DNA of 64,000 nt from Streptomyces aculeolatus (GCF_020400605.1 NZ_JAINRD010000021.1:62001-126000); one strand, 5' to 3'; positions 39,958 to 48,979 are shown, numbered from the stretch's first letter. Made by a program: numbers and translations. The notes: generated from the sequence alone by a model not told the origin.

Positions 39958-40647
39958 ATGGCCGAGCAGGAGCACGTCACGGAGGCCCTGCCGCATCCCC
40001 TGGCCGAACCGCCCGAGGGCGAGGTGCCCGGCAGCCGCGAAGCCCTCACGGACATCGTCCACGTCGGGCATCCCGCCCACCAGCACACCAGGCTCGACGA
40101 GCACCTGCCCGTCGACCACCACCTCAGCAACGTCTACCGCGCCGGCGCCGGCCTGGCCGGCCTCTTCCTCGTGGTGTTCGGCATCCTCGGGCTCATCGAC
40201 CGCATCGGTTTCTTCGACACCGGCGGCGACAAGACCCTCGGCCTGAACACCAACGGCGCGCTGAGCACCCTGTCCATCGTCGTCGGCGCACTGCTGCTCT
40301 ACGGCATGGTCCGCGGCGGCAACTTCGCCTCGACGCTCAACATGGTCGTCGGCGGCCTCTTCGTCCTCAGCGGCTTCGTCAACCTGGCCCTGCTGGACAC
40401 GAGCGCCAACTTCCTCGCCTTCCAGATGCAGAACGTGCTGTTCAGCTTCATCCTGGGCATGGTCCTGGCGATGTTCGGGATGTACGGGCGCGTCAGCGGC
40501 CGGCTCCCCCACGACAACCCGTACTGGCGCACCCGCAACCTGGACGCGGACGAACCGGAAGCCGGATCCGCGGCGGAGGCGGCGGGCGCAGCGGACGCGG
40601 CGGAGGCGGCCCGGGAGTCGTCCGCTAGCGGCGCCGCGCGACGGTGA
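39958..40647 (+). CDS. DUF4383-family membrane protein
   Basis: 229 residues. A 60-residue cytoplasmic N-terminus is followed by four membrane spans (AGLAGLFLVVFGILGLIDRI, LSTLSIVVGALLLYGMVRGG, LNMVVGGLFVLSGFVNLALL, FSFILGMVLAMFGMYGRVSG) that match DUF4383. The signature HNVL-like region reads FLAFQMQNVLFSFILG. An Ala/Glu-rich tail ends the protein. Its last 23 bases overlap the 3' end of the convergent O-methyltransferase gene. Role unknown. Confidence 0.88.
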   Translation: MAEQEHVTEALPHPLAEPPEGEVPGSREALTDIVHVGHPAHQHTRLDEHLPVDHHLSNVYRAGAGLAGLFLVVFGILGLIDRIGFFDTGGDKTLGLNTNGALSTLSIVVGALLLYGMVRGGNFASTLNMVVGGLFVLSGFVNLALLDTSANFLAFQMQNVLFSFILGMVLAMFGMYGRVSGRLPHDNPYWRTRNLDADEPEAGSAAEAAGAADAAEAARESSASGAARR

Positions 40648-41302
40648 GGCCGTCCGCGACCGTCAGCAGCACCGAGTCCATCCGGGCGTCCGCGGCCACG
40701 TGGTCGTTGAACGCCCGGATCGCCGCGGCCCCGCCCGTCGCCGCGGGGTCGGTGACGCGGCCGTGGAAGAGGACGTTGTCGGCGACGACGAGCCCGCCGG
40801 GCCGCATCCGCGGCACCAGTTCCTCCCAGTACTCGATGTAGCCGGGCTTGTCCGCGTCCAGATAGGCCAGGTCGATGTGCGGCTCGGCGGGCATCGCCCG
40901 CAGCGAGTCGGCGGCCGGGCCGATCCGCAGCTCGACGCGGTCCGCGACGCCGCCCTTCTCCCACGCCTCGCGCGCGTACGCCGTCCACTCCTCGGAGACG
41001 TCGAGGGCCACGAGCTTCCCGCCGTCGTCCATGGCCTGGGCCATGGACAGTGACGAGAACCCGGTGAAGGTGCCCACCTCCACGATGTGCCGCGCGCCGA
41101 CCAGCCGGACGAGGAACGCCAGCAGCGGGCCCTGCTCCTGCGCGGACTGCATGCTCGCCGAGTCGGGGAAGCGGGTGTGCGTCAGCTCCACGAGGTCGCG
41201 CTGCACGGGGTCCAGCGGCGGGTTGTGGTCCAGCACGTACCGGTACAGCTCCGGGGTCTGGTCGGGGCGCTTGTCGCGGCCCGCGGAAGAGGCAGTGGTC
41301 AT
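40625..41302 (-). CDS. SAM-dependent O-methyltransferase (class I, catechol-type)
   Basis: 225 residues. SAM-binding motif IVEVGTFTGFSSLSMAQAM (73-91) and the O-MT3 pattern ALDVSEEWTAYAREAWEKGG, IDLAYLDADKPGYIEYWEEL, GGLVVADNVLFHGRVTDP (Asp-Asn divalent-metal ligands). Such enzymes methylate catechol-like or related hydroxyls. The ATG overlaps the stop of the HAD gene by four bases, making it the last member of the Ter-associated biosynthetic operon. That placement suggests it tailors the metabolite that operon makes. Confidence 0.92.
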   Translation of the reverse strand: MTTASSAGRDKRPDQTPELYRYVLDHNPPLDPVQRDLVELTHTRFPDSASMQSAQEQGPLLAFLVRLVGARHIVEVGTFTGFSSLSMAQAMDDGGKLVALDVSEEWTAYAREAWEKGGVADRVELRIGPAADSLRAMPAEPHIDLAYLDADKPGYIEYWEELVPRMRPGGLVVADNVLFHGRVTDPAATGGAAAIRAFNDHVAADARMDSVLLTVADGLTVARRR

Positions 41303-42111
41303 GAAAGGCATCCTGCCATCTGCCGGAGTATCAGCTCCCCGGCGGCCACGCCGCGTTCGCCGAGGGCCGTGACGTGCGGCGCGGTCCAGCCGCGGGCGGC
41401 CAGTTCGCCGTGCCCGGGGCGCCAGGCGCGGTCGGCGGCGAGGAGGAGGTCGGTGTCGAGGAGTGAGTCGCCGGCGGCGAGTACGTCCCCTCCGGCCGCC
41501 GGGCCGCCCACACGCCGCAGCACCTCCGCGAGCGCCGCGCTCTTCGTCAGCGGGCGCGGCACGGCGTAGATCTTGCGTCCCTGCGCCGATACGGACCAGC
41601 CGCGGCCCCCGGCCCACTCCCCCAGTTCCTTCAGCCACTCCTCCGGCACCGCGGCGCGCTCCACGACCAGGTAGGCGAAGAGGTCCTCCGCGGTACGCAG
41701 CTTCCGCAGCCACGCCGGGTCCGCGGCCCGCTCCAGGTGGGCGCGGACCTCGGCGAGCGGCGCGCTGCCGGCGGCCAGTTCGCGGTCCACCCGGGCCCGC
41801 CACCCGGCGTCGGCCTCGCCGTCGACGAGCAGGTGGCCGCCGTTGGCGCAGATCGCGTACCGCGGCGGCGGGCCGGGGAGCCGGACGCGGCGGTACTGCT
41901 CGCGGGTGCGGGTGGTCACGGGTACGAAGTGGGCGCGGCCCGCGAGGTCGGCGAGGAGCGCGGCGGCGGTCTCGGTCATGAAGGACAGCGGCCTGCCCTC
42001 GTAGACCTCGACGCACAGCAGGCGCGGCGCGTCGGCGTCGGGCACGGCGAGGTCGAGGGCGGCCGGGGAGTAGATGAGGGTGCGGTCGAGGTCGCTGGCG
42101 ATGACGGTCAC
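41299..42111 (-). CDS. HAD-superfamily hydrolase of the Ter-associated biosynthetic operon
   Basis: 270 residues from a GTG whose GTGA overlaps the upstream stop by four bases. HAD motif I is ASDLDRTLIYS (Asp nucleophile pair), motif II VTTRT, motif III Lys in PLTKSAALAEVL, and motif IV GDVLAAGDSLLDTDLL. The layout (cap between motifs II and III) is of the Cof/trehalose-phosphatase type. In described Ter-linked operons an enzyme of this kind accompanies PRTase and aldolase-like proteins and is thought to dephosphorylate a nucleoside-like product. Confidence 0.85.
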   Translation of the reverse strand: MTVIASDLDRTLIYSPAALDLAVPDADAPRLLCVEVYEGRPLSFMTETAAALLADLAGRAHFVPVTTRTREQYRRVRLPGPPPRYAICANGGHLLVDGEADAGWRARVDRELAAGSAPLAEVRAHLERAADPAWLRKLRTAEDLFAYLVVERAAVPEEWLKELGEWAGGRGWSVSAQGRKIYAVPRPLTKSAALAEVLRRVGGPAAGGDVLAAGDSLLDTDLLLAADRAWRPGHGELAARGWTAPHVTALGERGVAAGELILRQMAGCLS

Positions 42112-44834
42112 GGGGCGGACTTCCCGGGGGTGTCGGGGGCGGGGCGGGGAACGGAGGCGGGAACCGGGCCGGGCGCCGGGTCGGGGTGCGCCGCGCCGGG
42201 CGCGTGCGCCGCCGTCCCGCTCGCGCCGTCGGTCCCGCTCGCGCCGTCGGTCCCGTTCGCGGCGTCGGTCCCGTTCGCGGCGGCGGTGCCGTCCGCGCCG
42301 GTCGCGCCCCTGGTGTACCGGGGATGGATCAGCCCCACGCACGTGTACGGCAGGTCGTCCGTCTCCTCCACCGGCACCCCGCGCTGCTCCGCGAGCAGCC
42401 GCACGTGGTCCAGGTCGGCGCCCGCGCCGCGCCGTGCCAGTACGCGCCAGGGCACCCGGCGCAGCATCACCCGCGTCGTCTCGCCGACGCCGGGTTTGAC
42501 GAGGTTGACGTCCCCGATGCCGTACGCCTCGCTGATCCGCTCCACGGCGGCCCACCCCTCCCACGTGGGCGTGCGCTCCGCCGCGGCCGGCATGGGGCGG
42601 ACCGCGGCGGGGGCGGGGAAGCGGGCGGTGACGGCGTCGAGGAAGTGGCCGGAGAGGTCGTCGCCGGCGAGTTCGCGGTAGAACTTCGCGCCGTGGTAGT
42701 CGGCGGGGCCGATGAGGTCGGCGCGCAGCACGGTGCGGGATATCAGGCCCGAGACGGTGGAGTTGAGGCAGGCGGAGGGGATGAGGAAGTCCTCGCGGGT
42801 GCCGTACGTGTCCACGCAGCGGCCCGGGTCGGCGAGGACGGCGAGCCGCGGGTCGAAGGCGGGGAAGTCGCGCAGGGCGGCGGCGAGTTCGCGGGCGATG
42901 GCGCCCTTGCCGGTCCAGCCGTCGACGAACACGACGTCGGCGGGGTCGTGGTGGGCGGCCAGGCGGCGCAGGGCGGTGGTGTCGATGCCGCGGCCGCGGA
43001 CGATGGACACGGCGTAGTGGGGCAGGTCGAGCCCGTGGGCGTGCCGGGCCCAGCGGCGCATGAGGATCCCGACGGGGGTGCCGGCGCGGGCGAGGGAGAC
43101 GAGCACGGGGCGGGGCGAGCGTTCGGCGAGCACGGTCTCGGTGACGGTGGCGACGGCGTCGGCGATGCGGCCCGCGGTGGCGTCGAGCGCGCTGTGGAAG
43201 AGGCGTACGTAGTCGGGGCTGGGCTGGTACTCGACGGGCAGCGACTCGGCGTAGTGCGCGCCGCCGCGCTGGATGGCCTCCTCGCGCTCCTCGGTGGGGG
43301 CTTCGAGGGCGACGTCGGAGAGGTCCTTGAGGAGCCAGCCGACCTCGTCGGGTGCGTAGGAGGAGAAGGCGGGCCCGCGCAGGGGCTCGGCGGTGCGGGG
43401 GACGTACGAGGGGATCACGGCGAGGAGTACCCGGGGGGTGTGCGGGGCGAGCGCGTCGAGGAGCCCGCCGGGGGCGTGCAGGGCGGGGGTGTCGGCGGCG
43501 GAGTCGGTGACGGTGACGATCGCGTCGTAGGGGTCGGAGGTGTCGCCGCCTGCGACGTTGTAGGCGTAGCGGGGGCCGTCGGGGTCGTCGTGGGGGTTGT
43601 CGTGGGCGGGGAAGGCGAGGCGGCTGCGGATGGCGTAGCCGGGGTGGTCGACGGGGAGCACGGGCGAGCGGGTGGTGGAGGAGAACCGGACGTCGGCGCC
43701 GGGGAGGAGGTCTTCGAGGGCGGTGGCGAGGCGGAGGGGCGCGTACATCAGCTCCTCGGTGCCGAGGAGGAGTATGCGGGGCGGCTCCGCCGGGGTCCCG
43801 GGGAGGGCGAGGGCCTCGGCGATACGGGCGGCCATGGCGGGCAGGGCGGCGTCGAGCCGCTCCCGGTGGGCGGCGCTGAACCCGTGCCGCCCACCGTCGG
43901 GTACCCCGGCGGGCCACCCGAGCGCTATGCGCCGCACGGGCGCGGCATCCGTCGACCGGGCCGACGCCCCGGCGTCGCCGCCCGCACGCGGCGGTGCGGT
44001 CGTCGCGCCCGCGCCCGCCGCCGGAGGCGCCGTACCGGCTTCCCCCGCCGCGCCCCGCGCAGCGGGCCCCGCGCCGCCGTCCGCGGCGGAACCCCCGGTC
44101 TCCGCGAGGCGCTCGTGGCGGGCCACCAGTTCCGTGCCGCGGTGCAGGACGTCCGGCGGCAGGTGGACCGTGCCGGCGGCCAGCGACACCACGTCCACGC
44201 GCGTGCCCAGGTCCGCCGCGGACTTCTCCAGCGCCCTGCGGTCCTCCTCGGAGCGCATGTCGGTCAGCGCCGCCACCACGTACCGCGCCCGGGGGCGGGC
44301 CCCGTGCAGGGCCGCGATCGTGTTGCGCAGCGTGCGGCCCGTGGACAGTTCGTCGTCCACCAGCACCAGCGGGCCGTCCCCCGTCAGCAGGCCGGGGTCG
44401 GCCGGCAGCAGCAGGTGTTCCGTGGCGTGGCTGTGCTCCTCCTCGAAGCCCGCGGCCCTGGTCACTCCGGCGACCGGGCGGCGGGTGGAGTGCAGGTACG
44501 CGGCGGCCCCCAGGCCGTCGGCCACGCTGTGGCCCAGGCCGGTGGCCGTCTCGGCGTAGCCGAGGACCACCGCCCGGGCCGCGGCGTCCGCGCCCAGCAG
44601 GTCCCGGGCGAGGCCGCCGAGGCGCAGGCCGGCGCCGTGGATGCGCGAGGGGCGCTGCGGGACGTGCTTGCCGAGGACCGTGGAGACCAGCAGGTGTGCC
44701 CGGCGCGGGTTGCGGCGCAGCGCCAGGCCCACCAGGTCCCGTAGCTCCGCCGGGCCGGACAGCTCGACGCCGAGCCTGCTCTCCACCCACTCCCCGGACC
44801 AGGTTCCGCCGGAAGCGGCCGTAGGCGCGTCCAT
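42108..44834 (-). CDS. fused phosphoribosyltransferase-TRSP-phosphoribosyltransferase (StiP-type)
   Basis: 908 residues in one frame. Residues 10-235 are a PRTase with the PRPP loop LVLVDDELSTGRT (156-168). A linker of Ala/Gly/Thr (about 245-300) leads to a TRSP domain with ILLLGTEELMYAPLRLATAL. From about 420 the StiP/PRTase-like part follows, with FSSYAPDEVGWLLKDLSDVA, LVSLARAGTPVGILMRRWA and the second PRPP-like loop VVFVDGWTGKGAIARELA. The C-terminus is a repeated Asn/Gly/Thr/Asp low-complexity tail. Two ribosyl-transfer domains in one chain fit synthesis of a nucleoside-like metabolite proposed for Ter systems. TGATG coupling links it to the aldolase-like gene. Confidence 0.85.
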   Translation of the reverse strand: MDAPTAASGGTWSGEWVESRLGVELSGPAELRDLVGLALRRNPRRAHLLVSTVLGKHVPQRPSRIHGAGLRLGGLARDLLGADAAARAVVLGYAETATGLGHSVADGLGAAAYLHSTRRPVAGVTRAAGFEEEHSHATEHLLLPADPGLLTGDGPLVLVDDELSTGRTLRNTIAALHGARPRARYVVAALTDMRSEEDRRALEKSAADLGTRVDVVSLAAGTVHLPPDVLHRGTELVARHERLAETGGSAADGGAGPAARGAAGEAGTAPPAAGAGATTAPPRAGGDAGASARSTDAAPVRRIALGWPAGVPDGGRHGFSAAHRERLDAALPAMAARIAEALALPGTPAEPPRILLLGTEELMYAPLRLATALEDLLPGADVRFSSTTRSPVLPVDHPGYAIRSRLAFPAHDNPHDDPDGPRYAYNVAGGDTSDPYDAIVTVTDSAADTPALHAPGGLLDALAPHTPRVLLAVIPSYVPRTAEPLRGPAFSSYAPDEVGWLLKDLSDVALEAPTEEREEAIQRGGAHYAESLPVEYQPSPDYVRLFHSALDATAGRIADAVATVTETVLAERSPRPVLVSLARAGTPVGILMRRWARHAHGLDLPHYAVSIVRGRGIDTTALRRLAAHHDPADVVFVDGWTGKGAIARELAAALRDFPAFDPRLAVLADPGRCVDTYGTREDFLIPSACLNSTVSGLISRTVLRADLIGPADYHGAKFYRELAGDDLSGHFLDAVTARFPAPAAVRPMPAAAERTPTWEGWAAVERISEAYGIGDVNLVKPGVGETTRVMLRRVPWRVLARRGAGADLDHVRLLAEQRGVPVEETDDLPYTCVGLIHPRYTRGATGADGTAAANGTDAANGTDGASGTDGASGTAAHAPGAAHPDPAPGPVPASVPRPAPDTPGKSAP

Positions 44835-46018
44835 CAGCCGTCCCCCTGCCCCGCCGCCGCCAGCAGTTCCACGAACGTCGTGTCCTCCCGCGCGACGCCG
44901 AACACCCGCGCCCGCCGCAGCGTCCGCTCGGCCCACGCCCGGTGGGGCTTCGCCTCGTTCATCTTGTTCGTGTACGCGGACCGCATCACCCCGCCCCCCG
45001 CGCCGGACTTGCGCAGGATGTCCGTCGCGTCCATGTACTCCTCGTGGCTCACCACCGACAGCGCGTGCACCGGCGCCACGTGGCTGGGGTGGATGCACGT
45101 CTTGCCCTGCAGCCCGTTCGCGCGGTCCAGGGATATCTCCCGCAGCAGCCCGTCCATGTCGTGCTCGATGAGTGCCGCCCGCAGCTCCTCCGCCCGTCCG
45201 GCGGCGAAGGGGCTGCTCCGCAGCTGCGGCTTGAACAATCGTTCCTGCTGACGGAAGTACTCCCACACGGGCCCCGTGACCGTGAAGCCGCTCCCGTCCG
45301 CCCGCCCGAAGACGTTGACCACGTCCCCGATCGCCGACGCCACCAGCTGCACGTCGTACGCCGTCATGTCCGGCGAGCGCCGCAGCCCGTACGCGGCGCA
45401 GAAGTCCGTGACCCCGAGCCGCACCGCCAGCACCCGCTCCCGGTACTGCTCCAGCACCCGCGCGATGCCCCGCAGCGCCGCCGCCCGCGACTCCAGGTGC
45501 AGCACCTCGGGCGACTCCACCACCGGCATCGCGTACAGCCGCCGGCCCCCCGGCCCCGTCGACTGCTCCGCCTTGATCACCGCCTCCAGGAAGGCGACCC
45601 CCTGCACCGCCGTGAACTTCGGCAGCACGAACCCCGACAGCAGCCGCGCCGCGGGGCCCAGGCGCGCCACGAGGTCGGGGATCTGGCCCGCCTCCCGGGT
45701 CCGGACGAACAGCAGCGGCAGGACACCGCCGGCGTCCTGCCGCTCCAGCTCCTTCAGCTGCCGTACGACGTTCGCCTCCGCCTCCGGCACCTCGTCGTCC
45801 GCTATGGAGTCCTCCAGGCACAGCACCATCGACACCACCCCGCGCGCCGCCTGCACGCGGATGTCGCGCGCGAGCTGCGGGCGGGTGGCGGGGCTGTAGA
45901 GGGTCGCGCCGAGGGCCATGGCCAGCTCGGCGGGCGGGGCGTCGGCGGTGAATTCGGCGGGCTCGCGGTGGAACAGCGCGGCACGTACGTCCGGGGAGAC
46001 GTGCCCGAAGTGGCGCAT
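44834..46018 (-). CDS. HpcH/HpaI aldolase / citrate-lyase-beta-like protein of the Ter operon
   Basis: 394 residues, ATG at 46018 with GGGAG upstream. The TIM-barrel lyase pattern is seen in MVLCLEDSIADDEVPEAEAN (metal-binding acids), LYAMPVVESPEVLHLESRA (Glu), LAVRLGVTDFCAAYGLRRS and GLQGKTCIHPSHVAPVHAL. Members cleave or form C-C bonds with a divalent metal; in Ter-linked operons the homologue is thought to supply a building block for the ribosylated metabolite. First gene of a four-gene operon (aldolase, PRTase fusion, HAD, O-MT) and divergent from a TerD gene. Confidence 0.87.
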   Translation of the reverse strand: MRHFGHVSPDVRAALFHREPAEFTADAPPAELAMALGATLYSPATRPQLARDIRVQAARGVVSMVLCLEDSIADDEVPEAEANVVRQLKELERQDAGGVLPLLFVRTREAGQIPDLVARLGPAARLLSGFVLPKFTAVQGVAFLEAVIKAEQSTGPGGRRLYAMPVVESPEVLHLESRAAALRGIARVLEQYRERVLAVRLGVTDFCAAYGLRRSPDMTAYDVQLVASAIGDVVNVFGRADGSGFTVTGPVWEYFRQQERLFKPQLRSSPFAAGRAEELRAALIEHDMDGLLREISLDRANGLQGKTCIHPSHVAPVHALSVVSHEEYMDATDILRKSGAGGGVMRSAYTNKMNEAKPHRAWAERTLRRARVFGVAREDTTFVELLAAAGQGDG

Positions 46019-46143
46019 GCGGTACTCCCGGGGGTCGTCGCGGCCGGGTCGGGGCCGGGGTGGGTAAAGGAACGTCGAAGTAAGGCGATGATTCGGTAAA
46101 AGGGACGTCCGGGAGACCTCCACCGTTCCCCGATCGCCCCGCA

Positions 46144-46173
46144 TTGTCGACGCCGCTGGCGACAGGGCAGGAT
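46144..46173 (+). promoter_or_regulatory. promoter of the TerD-like gene, probably leaderless
   Basis: TTGTCG (46144-46149) and CAGGAT (46168-46173) are spaced by 18 bases; the -10 ends seven bases before the ATG at 46181, so transcription would start at or next to the first codon. The rest of the 162-base divergent region has no clear palindrome. Confidence 0.45.
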
Positions 46174-46180
46174 AGCCCGC

Positions 46181-46984
46181 ATGACGCACGCCATGGCGCA
46201 GGGATCCGACATGTCCGTATCCGTCGCTGCGGTGCGGGCGGTGCTGCGCTGGACCCCGGGCGCCGGGATCCCGGACGTCGACGCCTGCGTCATCCTCCTC
46301 GACGAGGGCGGCCGGGTCCGCTCGGACGCCGACTTCGTCTTCTACAACCAGCCCCGGCACCCCTCCGGGCTCGCCCGCAAGCTGCCGAAGAAGCGGCAGG
46401 GCGAGGGGCTGACCGACTCCGTGGAGGCGCAGCTCACCCGGCAGGACCCGTCGGTCGACCGCATGGTGCTGATCGCCTCCGCCGACGGCGGCACCCTGGC
46501 GCGGGTGCGGAACCTGCGCGTCGAGCTGCACGACGCCGGCGCCGGCGCCGGCGAGGCGGCGGGCGGGGAGCCGTTCGCGTACGTGGACATCCAGCCGGAC
46601 GGCGGCGCGTCCTCCGCGCTGATCTGCGGCGAGCTGCGCCGGGCGGGCGGCGGCTGGCAGTTCCGGGCGGTGACGAAGGGGTACGGCACGGGCCTGGTCG
46701 GCGTCGCCGGCGAGTTCGGCATCTCCGTGGACGAGACCGACACCGGGCACCACCCGACGCCGGAGGCCGCGAACGACCCGGCGTCCGGCGACCGGCACAG
46801 CGCGCAGAGCGCCCACAGCGCCCCGTCCGCGCAGAGCGCCCGGTCCGCCCCGGCCCAGCAGCCCCAGTCCGCGCAGCCGCAGGCGCAGCCCCAAGCCGCC
46901 CCGCAGCCCGCGCCCCCCATCGCGTACGGCTACCCCCCGGCGTTCACCCTCCCGCCGCAGGGCCCCCAGTTCATCGGCCGCTGA
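46181..46984 (+). CDS. TerD-family tellurium-resistance/stress protein
   Basis: 267 residues. Residues about 12-190 are a TerD domain: DVDACVILLDEGGRVRSDAD, then FVFYNQPRHPSG (the family's D-x-D-FVFYNQ signature), VDRMVLIASADGG and SALICGELRRAGGGWQFRAV, closing with VAGEFGISVDE. TerD proteins bind Ca2+ through such acidic loops. The last 75 residues are Gln/Ala/Pro/Ser-rich, probably disordered. The promoter suggests a leaderless start at 46181; the ATG at 46193 is an alternative. Divergent from the biosynthetic operon. Confidence 0.88.
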   Translation: MTHAMAQGSDMSVSVAAVRAVLRWTPGAGIPDVDACVILLDEGGRVRSDADFVFYNQPRHPSGLARKLPKKRQGEGLTDSVEAQLTRQDPSVDRMVLIASADGGTLARVRNLRVELHDAGAGAGEAAGGEPFAYVDIQPDGGASSALICGELRRAGGGWQFRAVTKGYGTGLVGVAGEFGISVDETDTGHHPTPEAANDPASGDRHSAQSAHSAPSAQSARSAPAQQPQSAQPQAQPQAAPQPAPPIAYGYPPAFTLPPQGPQFIGR

Positions 46985-46999
46985 CCGCCGCCCACGGGG

Positions 47000-47734
47000 T
47001 CAGGTCTTCGACTTGAAGCCCCGCCCCCACACCAGCCCCCAGCCGTACAGCCGGTCCAGCTCCGACTGGAACCCGTACACGTACCGCACCTCGCGCCGCA
47101 CCGTCAGCTCGCCCTTCTTGTTCTCGATCAGCAGCACCGCGCACGAGCGCGCCTCCGGCGCCCGCTCGTCGAGCGCGATCTCCACGCGCGGGCCGCTGGA
47201 CGGGTAGAGCGTGACGACCGCCTGGGTGCGGTCGAAGGCGGGCGTGCCGTCGTAGATGTAGACGAAGACCAGCAGCCGCCGGAAGGCGTCCTTGTGGTCG
47301 AGGTTGACGTACACCGTCTCGCCGGAGCCCGAGCCGAACCGGTCGTCGCCGCTGAGCTTGATGTACGGCGCGTCGTTGATGTCGCCGAGGAGGTTGCCGA
47401 GGGGCTGCACCACGCCCCGCGTGCCGTCAGCCAGCTCGTACATGCACGCCAGGTCGAGGTCGACGTTGACCACCGCGGGCCCCTGGGCCTGCACCATCTC
47501 GGGCCGGAAGAGCTTCGCCGGGTGCAGCAGCGTCCCGCCGCTCCTGCGGGTGCGGCCGCCGAGGTCGGAGGTGCGCATGCGCCAGGAGAGGTTGATGCGC
47601 AGGTTGCCGGTGTCGGATCCCTGCTTGGTCAGCGAGAGCAGCGGCTTGCGCTTGGTGAGCTGCACCGAGTACGACGCACCCGCGCTGTCGAACTGCGGCA
47701 CCCCCTCCCGCCGCCAGTTGCCCCAGAACGACAC
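47000..47734 (-). CDS. TerA/TerD-family Ter stress protein
   Basis: 244 residues from a GTG. N-terminal LTKRKPLLSLTKQGSDTGNLRINLSW is the TerA/TerD-like lead, followed by AVVNVDLDLACMYELADGTR and GVVQPLGNLLGDINDAPYIK. Then come LSGDDRFGSGSGETVYVNLD, the Ca2+-binding acidic loop, and RRLLVFVYIYDGTPAFDRTQ. The C-terminus (VYGFQSELDRLYGWGLVWGR) is common in the TerA-like branch. It converges on the TerD gene with a 15-base gap. Confidence 0.87.
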   Translation of the reverse strand: MSFWGNWRREGVPQFDSAGASYSVQLTKRKPLLSLTKQGSDTGNLRINLSWRMRTSDLGGRTRRSGGTLLHPAKLFRPEMVQAQGPAVVNVDLDLACMYELADGTRGVVQPLGNLLGDINDAPYIKLSGDDRFGSGSGETVYVNLDHKDAFRRLLVFVYIYDGTPAFDRTQAVVTLYPSSGPRVEIALDERAPEARSCAVLLIENKKGELTVRREVRYVYGFQSELDRLYGWGLVWGRGFKSKT

Positions 47735-47758
47735 CTCGCACCCCCAGGCATGAGAAAA

Positions 47759-47794
47759 CCCCTCGGGACCGGCCGGACGACCGGCCCCGAGGGG
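47759..47794 (-). terminator. intrinsic terminator of the TerC/DUF475 gene
   Basis: CCCCTCGGGACCGG and CCGGCCCCGAGGGG form a 14-bp stem with one mismatch around an 8-base loop. On the minus strand the stem is followed by GGTTTTC, a U-tract, so this looks like a classical rho-independent terminator 30 bases past the stop. Confidence 0.7.
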
Positions 47795-47824
47795 AATCCT
47801 TCCGCATCGGGGAGCGCGCGGAAC

Positions 47825-48979
47825 CTACACGCGGGAGGGAAGCTCCTTTTCGGCCGGTTCGTCTTCTCCTCCCCCGTCTCCGCCCTCCCGCTCGATGCGC
47901 CGGTTGCGGCGGATGGAGGAGTAGAGGGAGAGGCCGATGAAGGCGACACCGATGACGCCGGTGATGACCTCGTGGATGTGCCACTTGATGGTGATCAGCA
48001 GGATGGTCGCCAGGGCGCCGATCGCGTAGTGCGCGCCGTGCTCCAGGTACACGTAGTCGTCGAGGGTGCCCTGCCGGACCAGGTAGACGGTCAGGGACCG
48101 CACGTACATCGCGCCGATGCCCAGGCCCAGCGCCATCCAGAAGATGTGGTTGGTGATGGCGAAGGCGCCGATGACTCCGTCGAAGGAGAACGAGGCGTCC
48201 AGCACCTCCAGGTAGAGGAACATGAAGAACGCGGCCTTGCCCGCGAGCCCCACGGCGCTCGGCTGCTGGCCGGAGCGCTTGGCCGCCTCCTCCGCCTCGT
48301 GCTCCCGTTCCTCCTCCTCTTCGAGCTTGTTCTCGAAGTGCCCGGACAGGCCGCCGACGATGAGGTATGTGATGAGGCCGGCGATGCCGGCGGACATGAC
48401 CGTCCCTGATTTGTCCACATGTCCGCCGCCGTGCTGGATCGCGCTCGTCGCGATCGTCATCGCGGTGGTCAGCAGCACGATCAGGGCGATGCACACGGAG
48501 ATCGCGTCGATCCGGCCGACCTTCGAGAGCGGCTTTTCGATGATCGGGATCCACTTGTGCTCCCGCTCGGCGAAGAGGAACTCAAGGAAGATCATCAGCA
48601 GGAACATCCCGCCGAACGCCGCGATCGACGGATGCGCGTCGGTGACCAGCTGCTCGTAGCGGTCGGGGTCGTCCACGGCCAGCTCGATCGCTTCGATGGG
48701 CCCGACCTTCGCCGTGATGGCGACGATCACCACCGGGAAGACCAGGCGCATGCCGAAGACGGCGATGAGGATGCCGATGGTGAGGAAGATCTTCTGCCAG
48801 AAGGCGTTCATCTTCTTCAGCACGCCGGCGTTGACGACCGCGTTGTCGAAGGAGAGCGAGATCTCCAGGATGGAGAGGATCGCCACCAGGACGAACGCCT
48901 CCCACCCCCAGAAGATCGCGGCACAGGCGAGGCCCGCGGCGGTCACCGCGAAAGACCAGCCGAAGGTTTTCAGCACCAC
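47825..48979 (-). CDS. DUF475/TerC-superfamily membrane protein
   Basis: 384 residues with about nine spans. Core motifs: ILSILEISLSFDNAVVNAGV (the E-x-x-L-S-x-D-N motif of TerC-like proteins) and, in the second half, YLEVLDASFSFDGVIGAFAI, its repeat. An acidic loop EEEEEREHEAEEAA separates the halves. TerC-like proteins handle metal ions (Mn2+ or others) and work with TerD. Its upstream region lacks the riboswitch seen at the GDT1-like gene. The start GTG 48979 (or 48976) has only a weak ribosome binding site. Confidence 0.88.
   Translation of the reverse strand: MVLKTFGWSFAVTAAGLACAAIFWGWEAFVLVAILSILEISLSFDNAVVNAGVLKKMNAFWQKIFLTIGILIAVFGMRLVFPVVIVAITAKVGPIEAIELAVDDPDRYEQLVTDAHPSIAAFGGMFLLMIFLEFLFAEREHKWIPIIEKPLSKVGRIDAISVCIALIVLLTTAMTIATSAIQHGGGHVDKSGTVMSAGIAGLITYLIVGGLSGHFENKLEEEEEREHEAEEAAKRSGQQPSAVGLAGKAAFFMFLYLEVLDASFSFDGVIGAFAITNHIFWMALGLGIGAMYVRSLTVYLVRQGTLDDYVYLEHGAHYAIGALATILLITIKWHIHEVITGVIGVAFIGLSLYSSIRRNRRIEREGGDGGGEDEPAEKELPSRV

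Noticed and set aside
42186..44744. An 852-codon frame on the plus strand
   Set aside because: Antisense to the PRTase-TRSP fusion, Gly/Val-rich, no motif.
47825..48979. A second manganese riboswitch upstream of the TerC/DUF475 gene
   Set aside because: Looked for the GGGGAGTAG and ATACTG elements in the 289-base upstream region and found neither.
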